From Seminavis robusta (taxonomy: Eukaryota > Bacillariophyta > Bacillariophyceae > Naviculales > Naviculaceae): DNA of 64,000 bases. Of this stretch, positions 1-10,605 are shown piece by piece (the stretch's first letter is position 1; every line of letters starts with the position of its first letter). The stretch lies in assembly GCA_903772945.1 (NCBI GenBank), contig CAICTM010000034.1:99201-163200 (forward strand), read 5' to 3'. The notes beneath the pieces were generated by a model. The model did not search any database. It saw only the letters and a list, made by a program, of their open reading frames with translations, and was not told the origin of the DNA. The position numbers were made by a program, and so were the translations under genes.

Positions 1-1242
1 GCAAAATATATGGTGCATTGGTTTGACAATAATTCAAGTGCTTGAAAGGACCTTTCCGTTCCTTGACGTGACGTACCAGTACATGGCATGATCTCCTTGA
101 ATTCTGGAGACACAAGATCCCGAAAGTTCGACTCCATTGAAAACCTTTCCATGAATTGCCTTTGCAACTTCATTGTATTCGTTCCATGTGCGTGGTACTT
201 TCAATCCATAATGTTCCAATACGTCCTTTCTGTAAAACATGGAATGTGTGTCTCCATCCAACAGAATAATGTAAATCTTGTCTTCAAAGCTCATGACGTA
301 TTTTCTCAATGCGGGCAGCACATCTATCCAATCGGCATAGGGTGAGCTCTTGACAAAGGGTGTCAAATCAAGGAATCCATTCAACATGGCGGCGGTTCCA
401 AGCACGACGGGATTGGTGTAGTATGCATCGTAGAGCCCTCCTCCCGCCCTTGCATCGTTTTCAATCTCCGCAAAGAGCTCTGGCATGGTGGGAGCCAGTT
501 TGATCTCAATCTTGACGCGTCCATCCGTGAACTTGAAATAATCATCAGCGTTCCATTTGACTATTGCAATCATGCATGTAATCAGAGCAAAAAGAGGAGG
601 GTTGGAGGTGAGATTAGGTGAAAAAACGTACGGTAAGATCAGGTCAACTGAGGTTAGCTCAGGTCAGGTCAAACAACGTATGATCAGCTCAGCTCAGCTC
701 AGGAGGTCAAGCCAGTTCCATGCAGCATGCATTGTACCTGGCTGAGCCTAGCTAGCTGAGCCTCACAGCCAGCCAATAGCTAGCTAGACATGCAGATGAA
801 ACAACACTGACTTACCCATAGTGATGATGCCCGGACTGTCGACTACGAGAATCTGCATGGTGAGCGGCTCTCGCTGTGAGGGGGGATTTTCCCCGACCTC
901 GTACTGGCTGCTCGTACTGCTCGTACTCGCGGTACAGGCGGGACACGGCGGGCAAGTGTCATTGGCAGTGGATGCTACCTGTTCTTCTACTGCTGGCTGT
1001 AGTATTGGACTGCCATCGCCATTGGCTGCCTGATCTTGCTCTGTCTGATAGATCGTCCAATTCTCGTCCTCATCATTGGCTGTCGCTTGTGCTGCCACCA
1101 TGGTACTACTACTACTACTGCTACTGCTACTCATAGTAGAAGTGAGAGTAGCGGGACTACTATGCAGCAGCAAGGCAACCACGCTAAAGACGGCAAGTCG
1201 ACGGGAAAGCGTCAATCCAGAGAGGACGGCCATGGTCGACAT
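1..1242 (-). CDS. Secreted solute-binding-protein-like protein, 5' part
   Basis: Two exons can be read. Exon 1 (1242-816) starts at MSTMAVLSG, followed by a hydrophobic signal peptide (RRLAVFSVVALLLHSS), a poly-Ser and acidic low-complexity linker and a CPPCPAC motif. It ends ATG-G before GTAAGT. Exon 2 starts at 560 after CAATAG and restores the frame as ITMVKWNADDYF. The exon 2 protein resembles the first lobe of bacterial family 1 extracellular solute-binding proteins: TMPELFAEIENDARAGGGLYDAYY and MFYRKDVLEHYGLKVPRTWNEY are typical. A GTACGT donor after position 77 fits a further exon beyond the window; otherwise the frame stops at 34. In bacteria this fold binds sugars or peptides for ABC import. 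In a eukaryote with a signal peptide it is more likely a secreted or receptor ectodomain (inference). The Met at 1233 is an alternative start. Confidence 0.7.
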
Positions 1243-2769
1243 TGATATATGTATTGTAGGAATGCAGCTACTACACTGTAGTATATATCTGGCTAGACGA
1301 AGACAGAGATGGACACTATGGATGCTCTGCCTGTTGCTGCTGTTGTTGTATTGCTGTCGACAGCCGAAGCCAATCCAAACCGCTTCAAGGATGCTCCTGT
1401 TCGTTCCCCACAGCACAGCTACCAGCACAAAGGGCAAAGAGCCTTGCAACTTCCTCGGACTTGGAAGAGGCGCAACAACAATTTGCTCGAGTACGAAACG
1501 GTCAAATTGAGCAGTCTTTACAGTCCCACAAAGAACACCTTAGAAGCACTGCATACTTATCATACGATTAGCCTTTTCTGAAAGACAGATGCCTCCTTTA
1601 AGTAATGTCACTTCAACAAGTCGATGTGCTTTTAACAGAAACGTCACTAACAATTTGAACCATCATCATTCCCTTCCGAATTGCTTAAATCCTGGCAGTG
1701 AAAGTTCCTTGAACAATTGAGGAGCAAGTAAGTTGGCAGAAAGAACTTTCTAAAGGTCCATCTGCATCGACAGAGATCCACATCAAACTGGCACCTTGGT
1801 ACATCCATCCCCAGTAATAAGATATAAGATATATACTCGAGTACATGTACATGGCTCTTTCGGAAGTTCCATTTCTTATGGTTGCCATACTCAGATTGGA
1901 GCTGCTGGTACAGTACTAGACTAGCTAGTATGTAAGATACTCCTGACACATACAGGTACCGGTACCAGGTAGTTAGTCAGCTAGATTATCACAAGAGTAA
2001 CATCCCTGATGAGTACATGTAGTGAGCGTGAATAGGTTTATTAGTGGCATCAAATGCATATCTGCCTCCAGCAGGGATATCTCTCTACGACCAGAGTGGT
2101 CAACCACACCAGAACTTTGTACCAGGTACCGGTACACCAGAGGGGCAAGCAATTAGGCAAAGCTATAGTGACAGCCAATACCATATGAGTGTGAACCCAG
2201 ACAAGTTAGGAATCGAATGATTCGATTCAATCAAATTTATAAGATATTCCTGGAACACTCATTTGTATCCTGCGGCAAAGTAAAGCCATCAGGATAGCCA
2301 TACCGGTACGGTGGGCTAGCTAGTGGGGGCTCTAAAAACTTGCTGTTGCGGCAGAGTGTGGTCTAATAATGATTCAATTAGTCTGTTCGAACTGCCAAAT
2401 CTATGATGTCCCAAAATAGGTAGCTTATAGATGAGGTATAAGTATATTTTCTCATCAGAGCCATAACGGAAGCAAGCTGGCGTCAAGCAAAAAGCCAGAC
2501 GCAACGTGGGAATGTCTGAATGTCTGTGTCCGCACTAGTTTTAGCAATTAGCAGTACCGCAGTACTACTAGCACCTGGAACTGAGTACCAGGTACCATAC
2601 AGCTACCGGTATCAGACCATCAGACCTAGTCTACAAATAAATAAATAAATAAATAAAGACTGGAGCGAAGCGGCTGCTAGTCTAGTCCTTTGCTGCTTCA
2701 TGGCTTGCTGGAGGTGCTAGTGTGGTTGGTGATCAAAGTGCTTTACTTTGGGTGCCACCACTCTCTTTG
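1243..2769. other. Intergenic, no gene recognised
   Basis: Only short open frames without protein-like composition occur here. The DNA is AT-rich and full of short palindromes (CTAGCTAG, TACCGGTA, ACTAGTAC), the usual intergenic texture of this window. An (AAAT)n microsatellite lies near 2636-2659, close to the inferred left limit of the retrotransposon. Confidence 0.6.
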
Positions 2770-2963
2770 AGGTCTAGCGGCCTCCACCACCGCCCTTGGT
2801 CCGCCATCGGTGGTAATGGGCGGGAATGTTGCGATAGCGGCATGAGGGTGGGTGTCGGAAACGGTAACGGTGTGTAGGCGTTGTTGGTTGCGACCGAATT
2901 TTGGAGCGGGAAGTGGTGAAATTCGGTAAAAAAGTGAGCGAGAAGCGGCTCACGAAGTTTGAG

Positions 2964-3381
2964 TGCACTACGCTAAAAGCTAGTGTAAAGATCTTTCGAG
3001 TGTTTTTGAGTTTGAGAGAATGAAAGTTATGAGAGGATTAGAAAGCTATGAAAACTAATCAACGAGAGAGATCATCATCAAAGGATCGTAGATCTGGCTT
3101 CCCGCGGGAGACTATAAAGTGTGATAGAGTAGGTTGTGGTAGTAATCCTACGTCTCTCCACGATCCTAAAACGGAACGCGTGGAAGGTTCGTCTAGCTGG
3201 ATCTAGTAGCGTGGAAGTACTCCACTGGCTAAATATCTAGAGCGATGTTTCATCATCAACCAGTATGACTAGCGGGTCATGAGAACCCTGTCTCGAAGAC
3301 TATTCACGAGAGACCAGTCATGAGTCGAACTCAACCCTATCTGGATCGAGTCGCGAATAAGGCTAAGAGCCGTGTATTGCA
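2964..3381. repeat. Left LTR of the Gypsy element
   Basis: It matches 7111-7530 almost base for base, from CACTACGCTAAAA to CGTGTATTGCA. The differences are nearly all single-base insertions or deletions. The left copy begins TGCACTACG; the right copy has TCACTACG at that point. For the minus-strand element this is the 3' LTR. Confidence 0.9.
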
Positions 3382-3681
3382 TTCGCCCCCTGACAAGGTC
3401 ACAGAAGGCGCGACAGCAGTCGGACAAGGAGAACATATGATTTAAAGTGCGGGGCACTCTCATGAGATTTGGATGTAGACAGTGCGTCGCACGATGGCAA
3501 TCCTACAAGGGATCAGGCCTTGTATGGGTGTATATACCTTATGTTCCAAGTCTGGTAGACTGTGCCGCCGTTGGCGGTAGCATGTTGAGCCGTACAGTGC
3601 CATTGTCATTGACTCGGTCTATAGTGTAAGGACCTTTGTACTTTGGCTGACCGTACTTGCGGTGCTGATACTGTTGAATCA

Positions 3682-4493
3682 TCACAGTATCGTTGACATT
3701 GTATTGATGAGGGACACGCGTTGCGTTTCCCTATCGTTGTTTTGTTGGATTAGTCGTTGGCGACGTTCCTTAATGTACTTCCAGTTGGCTTCGAACCGGA
3801 CGTTGTGAATCGCGTCACGATTGAACACGAGCTGTGCGGGCGTTGCACGCAAGGTGGTATGAATCGTGGCATTCATTGCAAAGCGAACCGCCGTGAGGAC
3901 TCCATCCCAGGATCCATTCACGAGGTCGTCTTGGCACTTGATGTTTTGAACAGCGATCAAGTTGCGTATGTTTGATGAGCACGCTCGACATAGAGTTGGC
4001 TTGAGGGTTACGCGTGGTGATGAACTTGCGACGAAGTCCATATTCATCCCGGAGTGTCTTTTCGACCTCTGCGCGGAACTCGCGTCCTCTATCCATGATA
4101 ACCTCAGCAGGCCACGGATACCGGGTAAGCCACGTTTGTTCTAGGACGATGGCTACTTCGTCTGCTGCCTTGGAGCAGATCTCTGCAATCTCGAACCATC
4201 CGGTTACGGGATCAATCATTGTCAAGCAATGAAGTGTGCAGGAGTTCTTTTCTTGGGATCCCCGACGTTGTAAGGGCCTATCAGGTCAATACATAGTCTT
4301 TCCAAGGGATCTCCTCGCAAGTCTTTGGAGGCATCAATCCCAGCTTACGCGTCTTGGGTTTGTTCATCTGACAGCTTTGGCAACGCTGACATACGGCCTG
4401 CACAGTCCTGCGCAGCCCTTTCCAGGTGTAGTGTTGGCTGATGGTTAGTTCGTGCGAGTCTCGCCAGGATGCATTAGCACACCATGGTACCAT
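3682..4493 (-). pseudogene. Gypsy integrase remnants
   Basis: Three minus-strand frames together cover an integrase. The zinc-binding part (4281-4493) has ISQHYTWKGLRRTVQ and CQRCQSCQMNKP, the HHCC-type pattern. The DDE core (3815-4225) has MTMIDPVTGWFEI (first Asp) and EVIMDRGREF (second Asp), then RNPQANS just before a frame change. The remainder (3682-4047) gives NGSWDGVLTAVRFAMNAT and LRATPAQLVFNRD, the usual C-terminal part of the core. Because no single frame covers the protein, this copy cannot make integrase as read. Confidence 0.75.
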
Positions 4494-4562
4494 TCAACTA
4501 GCTTCTTCTGCATAGTTTTAGGTACGACGATTTTCTCGTCCTTAACTACTAAGTCGTAGGAC

Positions 4563-6009
4563 TTATCCCCTCTGGGGAAAGATTGCTTCTTGTAGTCGTT
4601 TGGCTTGTCCTGAGGAGCTTCTTGATATCGTTGTCGTCTTTCTGACGATGTTCATTCGGGGAACGAGAGAGGAACTCGCTAGGAAGTCCTCTTCGTCTGC
4701 AGCCATGAGTTCAGCGATCTCGCTGCGGTCCATCTGTTCTGAAGAACCGTCGTTGTTGGAGATGTTAAGTCTCGACAACGCATCAGCGACGATTGTCTGT
4801 TCGCCCTTGATGTACCGTAGTTCAGGGCCGTATTCTTCCAGAATAAGGCGCCATCGCATTACGCGATCGGTATTGAAGTTCTTGCATGTAAGATCTTGTG
4901 GTCCGTATGTAAACAATCTTCTGTCCTAGAAGAATGTTCGGAACTCTTTCAGAGTTTCTACGATACTGAGAAGTTCCTTCTCGGTAACTGTGTAACGTGT
5001 CTGAGCAGGGTTGAGTTTCCTGCTGTAGAACGCGATGGTTTTCCCTTCTGGGAAATTACCGCACCTAGTTGAGTATCACTCGCATCCGTGTGGATAACGA
5101 ATGTATCGTTGAAGTCAGGGTAGGCGAGCAAGGTTTCTTTGCTGATGATCTTCTTCATCTGGCTAAAGGCCTTGTCGTGTGGCTTCCCATTTCCACTTCT
5201 TGTTTTGGAAGTCAACGAGCGAGTGGGGCCAGTACATGTGATCGTCTAACCCACATGTTCGATAGTAGTTCACTAGTCCAATGATCTACGGAGTTCCTTC
5301 CTGTTGGTAGGAGGAGCGATATTCTTGATCGCGTCTATTTTCTTGGTTATAGGTTGGATCCTTCTCGAGTAATCAGTAACCTAGGTACTCAAGTTCTCCT
5401 CTTGCGAAGAAGGACTTGGTAGCATTGATCTTGAGTCCGGCTTCTCGAAGCCTTCGGAGAACTTCATCCAACTTTTCAACGTGATCTGCTAATCGCCGTT
5501 AGTTAGGATGAGTAGATCATCAATGTATGCACGGACGTATTCTAGGTCGTGCATTAGTGTTCCCATCTTCTCTTGGAAGATGTCGGGACTATTACATAGG
5601 CCCATTGGCAACCTCTGGTACTCGTACTTTCCCCACGGGAGTACGATGGTACAGAGTTGCTTCGAGTGAGGTGACAGCTCGATGTGATAGTATCCCATGT
5701 TCAGGTCTAGACTAGTAGCGTACTTGAATCGTCTAGATTCAAGAGCATGTCCTGTATTTTTGGATAGGATAAGGCTCCGCTTAATCCTTTTGTTCAGTTC
5801 CCGAAATCAGAGATGAATCGTACAGATCCGTCTTTCTTGGAATGATGAAAGTTGGTGCGCCACTCGGAACGGTTTACTTCTTTTGAGTACTCCTGCTTCG
5901 CAGAGACGTTCAACCTCCATCTTAAGAGTGTTGGTATGGACCCGTGGAATAGGTAAGCCCTGCTGATGGGTTTAGCATCAGGGAGAAGTTCTACTTCGTA
6001 GTCGTCCAT
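4563..6009 (-). pseudogene. Gypsy reverse transcriptase and RNase H remnants
   Basis: The RT N-terminus (5794-6009) gives DDYEVELLPDAKPISR. The palm (5489-5698) gives MGYYHIELSPHSKQLCTIVLPWGKYEYQRLPMG (in two parts) and YIDDLLIL, the YxDD catalytic box. The RNase H section (4958-5215) has LLAYPDFNDTFVIHTDASDTQLGAVISQ (in two parts) with the catalytic Asp of TDASD. A C-terminal stretch (4563-4916) has LRYIKGEQTIVADALSRL, the usual end of Gypsy RNase H. Frames change between each block, so this is a broken pol gene. Confidence 0.8.
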
Positions 6010-6480
6010 CTGCCACTTTCCAAAGTTACCATCGAATAGGTCAGAGATACTTCGTCAGTAAGGAATGAAGCTGTTTCCTTCTCTTCCGTGTTTAACTGAT
6101 CTTGACTTTGGCAAACCTGCCTTAAGTCAGCTTGTTCGTATTTCGCATCAAGAAATCTTCTTGAGACGATCTGCACTGTCATCAACAGCGGAGGATCGGG
6201 AATGAAAAAGTTTTCTTCTTAATTGGTATCGCTATCTTTCATAGGAATAGATGCGCGTCCATTCCACTGACATGGTAGTGAAATCGAACTTGAAACCAAA
6301 GTCAGAGAGAATATCTCGACCTATGATCATGTCATACGCCCCCAAGCTCTTGGTGACGTGTAAGTCCACTCGATAATTCTATCTTCGTGAATTCAGGAAT
6401 CATGAATGCACCTTTGCACTTCGTGCTGGTGTTTAATCTCCTGCAGGGGTAGTCCACATGGTTTGGACGCCCCCAAGATC
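6000..6480 (-). pseudogene. Gypsy aspartic-protease region, broken
   Basis: On the minus strand around 6230-6370 the frame reads LGAYDMIIGRDILSDFGFKFDF, then TMSVEWNGRASIPMK. This matches the C-terminal half of retropepsin-like domains that precede Gypsy RT. The catalytic DTG-type loop is not visible in one frame. The region 5991-6185 links it to the RT. Stop codons and frame changes interrupt it. Confidence 0.6.
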
Positions 6481-6514
6481 CTTCATGCGTAATTTCTTAG
6501 CATGAGTTTAGCAA

Positions 6515-7086
6515 TCAAGGTTCCGATGCTCCTGATCCAGTAAGCAACGGAGTGTAACGGGTTTTGGTTTCCTTTTTCTCGCTTGTTAAATCTAACATAG
6601 ACGATGTTTTGAGGTCTCTTGTCTTGCGACGTTTACGAGGTGGTTGGCCACGGACGAGGTTAACGATGCTAAATAGATCATCAGAGTCTAGTTGAGCAGC
6701 TTCTAGGCAATCATCTAATTGCCGTAGAGTTATCAGTTGCAAACAATTCTTGTTAACTAGTTAGTGAGATATCTTCATCACTTTGGTATGAGAAATCGGA
6801 ACAGGGTTCCGTTGAGTCATCATCCTGGCCTAATCTCAGATAGAGATTTTCCATCAAAGTGATTGAAATTGATAGAGGAGTTGTCTCATTGTCAGAGTTT
6901 TCTGATTTGCGCTTGGCAAATGGTTGCGAAGTTTGCAAGTGGTGGCACGAGTGTCGTCGATCTCGTGTTCTTCGTCATTGTCGACGAGAGGAAGAATGGG
7001 TTTGTCACGCAACTGTTTCTCGAAGTTGCGGAACGCATCTTTCCTTGAGCCATCTTCATGGTGAAGGAAAGGTTGAGGGTAGCTGA
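6515..7086 (-). pseudogene. 5' reading-frame remnants of the Gypsy element, no clear Gag
   Basis: Two short minus-strand frames (6753-6938 and 6515-6742) give acidic and basic low-complexity protein (DDDSTEPCSDFSYQSDED; PPRKRRKTRD). Upstream another frame reads LRDKPILPLVDNDEE. Neither a capsid-like fold nor a CCHC knuckle can be recognised, and there is room for only about 190 residues. It may be a reduced or deleted Gag region. Confidence 0.45.
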
Positions 7087-7109
7087 AAGCTATTGTGTTT
7101 GTTAAAAAA

Positions 7110-7530
7110 TCACTACGCTAAAACTAGTTAAAGATCTTTCGAGTGTTTTTGAGTTTGAGAGAATGAATTATGAGAGGATTAGAAAGCTATGAAAACTAAT
7201 CAACGAGAGAGATCATCATCAAAGGATCGTAGATCTGGCTTCCGCGGGAGACTATAAAGTGTGATAGAGTAGGTTGTGGTAGTAATCCTACGTCTCTCCA
7301 CGATCCTAAAACGGAACGCGTGGAAGGTTCGTCTAGCCTGGATCTAGTAGCGTGGAAGTATCCACGCTGGCTAAATATCTAGAGCGATGTTTCATCATCA
7401 ACCTAGTATGACTAGCGCGGTCATTGAGAACCCTGTCTCGAATGACTATTCACGAGAGACTCAGTCATGAGTCGAACTCAAACCCTATCTAGGATCGAGT
7501 CGCGAATAAGGCTAAGAGCCGTGTATTGCA
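7110..7530. repeat. Right LTR of the Gypsy element
   Basis: Partner of 2964-3381; it is the 5' LTR of the minus-strand element. It ends ATTGCA followed by TGAG, the target duplication. Confidence 0.9.
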
Positions 7531-7627
7531 TGAGGGTGCGAGAGTTAAGGTGTAGGTGCCGGCGAACGAGCCAGGAATTAAGTGGCTCGTGAGCGAGCCT
7601 GTCGAGGTCCTTGGGTAGCGTCGGTAG

Positions 7628-8809
7628 CTAGTTGTTGTTGTTATTGCCGTCGTCATCTTGGATTGGTACAGTTTCATCTGGGAGGAAGGTGTAGGTCCCA
7701 TTGTTGAACATGACGTTGGCAAAGTGCTTCATGATAGGCTGGGCTTGTAGGTGTAGATACCTCATCATGGAGTCGCTGTGCCACCGACCGAGCATCCTGA
7801 TCAGGTCGCTATCAATCTTGCCACATAGGAGCGCCATGGCGCCTCCTGCCCGCAAAGATCTGGCACTGATATCGGCTGCTGGAATGCCCGTTTGGTGGTA
7901 GAGAATTGTGGAGGCTGTGCGTAGCACGTCGGTGATGTCTTGCGATTTGACAGGCACCTTTCTGTTGTTTCGGTAGTAGGATGCGATTGGGGTGTCTGGC
8001 TTTGCACGTGGTTGATTGCTGGCGGTGAATTGTGACCGGTGATATCGTACCAGTCGAATGGTGGCTGTCACTGGACAGCATAGGTGATGTCCACTTCTGC
8101 CATGGGTCAGGACTTCGTTGGTTTGTCCATTTTTCTGTGTGGTGAATGTGTAGGCTACCGCGGTGGCTGCATCTATCTCGCCCAGGGGTGCTGTCATGGT
8201 GTTTAGGCGCCGCTGGCCAATGTAGAGGGCCACGTCTTGTAGCGTGAACGGGGTGTCGTCTGAGACAGTCCCGGAGTATTCTCCTGGTCTCAGGAGGAAG
8301 AAGAACGCGATCACAACCATATTGGCAATGACCCGACGATCCGCTTGTTGATTGTTGTTGTAGGCTTGCTGGAGGATGTAGAGCACTACTGTGATTGGGA
8401 GTGGTTTGACTCTCTTTGGTGGAGTGTCACGTTTGCTGTAGGCTTGCAATTGCCTCTGGATTCGGAAGTCGATCTGTCCTGTTGAGTCTTTGCGGACGTC
8501 CTTGGACCCCAGCCTGGCAAACGTCTGCCCCACGGCTCTAAGTGCGTCCTCCACTGTTCTAGATCGAACTGGCTGGCCGCTGGGGGCAACTCTTCCGTCT
8601 CGGTATCTCTGACCGAAGACTTGCAAGATAGGGACTGGATCGTTGAGAGAGCGGAGGAATGGATCGATTCCTTCTTCCACGCAGAAGGCATCCCATCGGT
8701 CCCAATGGCGATCCAATGCTCTGGCACGTTTAGAAGTGACTCCGGCTCTGATCGCTTCCTGAAGAAGGCTGAGATCAGCCCTGAACGCATCGTGTTTCGA
8801 AGGTGGCAT
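7628..8809 (-). CDS. Tyrosine recombinase of the DIRS-like element
   Basis: One intact 393-aa frame. The N-terminal half (about 1-140) has the SAM-like core-binding character (KRARALDRHWDRWDAFCVEE). The catalytic half shows FFLLRPGEYSGT (first Arg), SARSLRAGGAMALL (the [H/R]xxR box) and MLGRWHSDSMMRYLH (H/W and the Tyr nucleophile). It would integrate the circular cDNA by strand exchange without a DDE integrase. The start overlaps the upstream RT-RNase H frame by about 420 bp in another frame, so it may be reached by frameshift or reinitiation. The C-terminus is a short poly-Asn run. It is the only complete reading frame in this element. Confidence 0.85.
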   Translation of the reverse strand: MPPSKHDAFRADLSLLQEAIRAGVTSKRARALDRHWDRWDAFCVEEGIDPFLRSLNDPVPILQVFGQRYRDGRVAPSGQPVRSRTVEDALRAVGQTFARLGSKDVRKDSTGQIDFRIQRQLQAYSKRDTPPKRVKPLPITVVLYILQQAYNNNQQADRRVIANMVVIAFFFLLRPGEYSGTVSDDTPFTLQDVALYIGQRRLNTMTAPLGEIDAATAVAYTFTTQKNGQTNEVLTHGRSGHHLCCPVTATIRLVRYHRSQFTASNQPRAKPDTPIASYYRNNRKVPVKSQDITDVLRTASTILYHQTGIPAADISARSLRAGGAMALLCGKIDSDLIRMLGRWHSDSMMRYLHLQAQPIMKHFANVMFNNGTYTFLPDETVPIQDDDGNNNNN

Positions 8810-10605
8810 TGTGTCCAGGAGTGCTCCTGCGGGAAATGAGAGTTGAAGTGTGAGACAAGTTCTTTATCAGGCAGGTGCCAGGCCCGTGAGCAAACGTCCG
8901 CCATGAGGTTGGCCCATCCTGGTATGTAGTCGTGTAGTGGTAGATAGCGATGGTGTCGTTGGTGTAGGGACTGCAAGCGTAGTAGGTACGCGGCTGGTCC
9001 TGTAGTGGTAGCGGAGCCTTTTCTCTGCCAGTGCACTGTTGGTGTGTTGTCGTATGAGCTGTGGACAGTGTGCTCGCGAATGTCACACGCTTGTGCTAGG
9101 ATATCTGCGTGAGCGACTGAGCCCGCCAGCTCTAAGTCGCTGTTGGTAATTGGTCCTTTTGGGTTTGCGAAAGAGGAGAGGTTGCGCTGGATCTTGGCGT
9201 TGAACTCTGCTCTCCAAAGTATGGGGACGACGCCGTCGGCTGTTGGAATGAAGTGTACTCCTCCCATGCCCTTTCCAGAGGCGTCACACGCTCCTCGTGT
9301 GGAGGGATTGGAGTGCGGAATGATCTCTCCAAGCCGTGTCGGTCGGTTGTTGATGCTGTTGGCGAGCCATCGAAAATCCGAGAGGAAGTCGTGGACCTGT
9401 CTGGTCAGTCGCAGTCGGTGACCTGCTTCTTCTTCATGGCGGAAGGCCTCTTGCAAAGTGCAGAACAACCCCCTAGCGCCGGGAATGGCAATTACCATTG
9501 ACCTGAGTTCCCCGAGGATCTTGTGCCATTGTCGAGTGGCGATTCGGCGCTGAGTAGGTCGCACACTGTTGAGGATTTCCAGAAGACGGTCTTTTCGGTG
9601 TTGTGGTAGTTCGATGGTGTTCTGCAACGTGTCCAGGATCCATCCTAGAACGGCCTTTCTGGTTGTCCAGCAGGCATCTCCCTTTCGGAGTTTCTTGACT
9701 GATGCAGGTTCCTGCCGGTGTGGTGTGTCATCCGGTGATAGCCCACGGAACACACGGTCCAGGGCATGCAACAAGATGCGCTTGGTCCGTCGCCGTTTCC
9801 ATCTGTTCCCTTGAGACAGACCGATAAAATCGTCCACGTAGATGTCCCAGTAGTGTAGCGGCTGCTTTCTTCGGCCTGACGGATACAGCTTTCCGTTTGG
9901 TTGCTGCAGCGGCGTGACTGGTTGGGAGTCGCTTTCGGTGTCGGTGATGGTCGTTGTTTTGGTGGTTGTTGTCGGCGCCGCTTCGGCGGCAGGCGCTGTT
10001 TCAGAGACCTCCTCGAGTCGATGTGGTGGAGGCTGGTGCTGGTTGTCGTCGATGGCTTGGTTAGCCATGTCTGCTACTGTTTCAGTGGCAGCACTGAAGT
10101 TGGGTGGTGACTCTTTCCATCCCATCGGCAGCACCAAGGGGAAGGCCACCATTGGCTCTTCACCTTCGCGTGTGGGAAACAGCATGCCCAGTTTGGGTAT
10201 ATCTTCAGCCTTGATCCACACTCGGTAGAATCCATCGGCGATGTCTACCTTCGATAAATGGACTGGACCAAACTTGGGGTCGGCGTGGTGTATCTTCTCC
10301 AGCACTCTTTGCAAGGCCTTGCCGAACTGCATGGCCTCCATGGGTGCTGTCTCCTCCGTCTCACTGTTGACTCCAAAGTAGGTGTAGTCGCATATAGTCC
10401 TGGGACGTCGCTCTCGTTGGGGCACAACTCCCAAGGGGCTCAGTCGCAAGTCAGGTATCTGGTGCTCTATCAACGAGTAGGGAAGCAGCGTCCAGTCCCT
10501 TTGTTGATCATTCCAACGAACTCCTCTCGTAGGAAATCTGTGTGTTCCCTCGCGGACTTGTGGGGTCCCCTGCTGAGCGCCTCGTTGATTCTGTCGTTGG
10601 ACCAT
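8386..10605 (-). CDS. Reverse transcriptase-RNase H of the DIRS-like element
   Basis: The open frame is 739 aa, but the authentic part probably runs from about 10,510 to 8,800. The first about 30 residues read the upstream region out of frame and the last about 140 overlap the recombinase gene. RT motifs: LSPLGVVPQRERRPR, HLSKVDIADGFYRVWI (catalytic Asp), FPLVLPMGWKESPP and WDIYVDDFIGLSQ (YVDD). RNase H motifs: RGACDASGKGMGG, TNSDLELAGSVAHAD, SSYDNTPTVHW and NLMADVCSRAW, giving the D-E-D-D set. Function: copying element RNA into DNA. The upstream coding sequence continues in another frame (10470-11264), so one base appears to be missing near 10,505. Confidence 0.85.
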   Translation of the reverse strand: MVQRQNQRGAQQGTPQVREGTHRFPTRGVRWNDQQRDWTLLPYSLIEHQIPDLRLSPLGVVPQRERRPRTICDYTYFGVNSETEETAPMEAMQFGKALQRVLEKIHHADPKFGPVHLSKVDIADGFYRVWIKAEDIPKLGMLFPTREGEEPMVAFPLVLPMGWKESPPNFSAATETVADMANQAIDDNQHQPPPHRLEEVSETAPAAEAAPTTTTKTTTITDTESDSQPVTPLQQPNGKLYPSGRRKQPLHYWDIYVDDFIGLSQGNRWKRRRTKRILLHALDRVFRGLSPDDTPHRQEPASVKKLRKGDACWTTRKAVLGWILDTLQNTIELPQHRKDRLLEILNSVRPTQRRIATRQWHKILGELRSMVIAIPGARGLFCTLQEAFRHEEEAGHRLRLTRQVHDFLSDFRWLANSINNRPTRLGEIIPHSNPSTRGACDASGKGMGGVHFIPTADGVVPILWRAEFNAKIQRNLSSFANPKGPITNSDLELAGSVAHADILAQACDIREHTVHSSYDNTPTVHWQRKGSATTTGPAAYLLRLQSLHQRHHRYLPLHDYIPGWANLMADVCSRAWHLPDKELVSHFNSHFPQEHSWTQCHLRNTMRSGLISAFFRKRSEPESLLNVPEHWIAIGTDGMPSAWKKESIHSSALSTIQSLSCKSSVRDTETEELPPAASQFDLEQWRTHLEPWGRRLPGWGPRTSAKTQQDRSTSESRGNCKPTANVTLHQRESNHSQSQ

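Larger units (their letters stand above)
2964..7530 (-). mobile_element. Gypsy-type LTR retrotransposon, degenerate, nested
   Basis: Two near-identical LTRs of about 420 bp (2964-3381 and about 7110-7530) bracket a minus-strand pol region in Gypsy order: protease, RT, RNase H, integrase. The LTRs start TG and end CA on the plus strand. TGAG occurs just before the left LTR (2960-2963) and just after the right one (7531-7534), a 4-bp target duplication. The internal region is only about 3.7 kb and shows no recognisable Gag capsid or zinc knuckle. Pol is broken into many frames by one-base indels every 100-300 bp. Confidence 0.85.
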
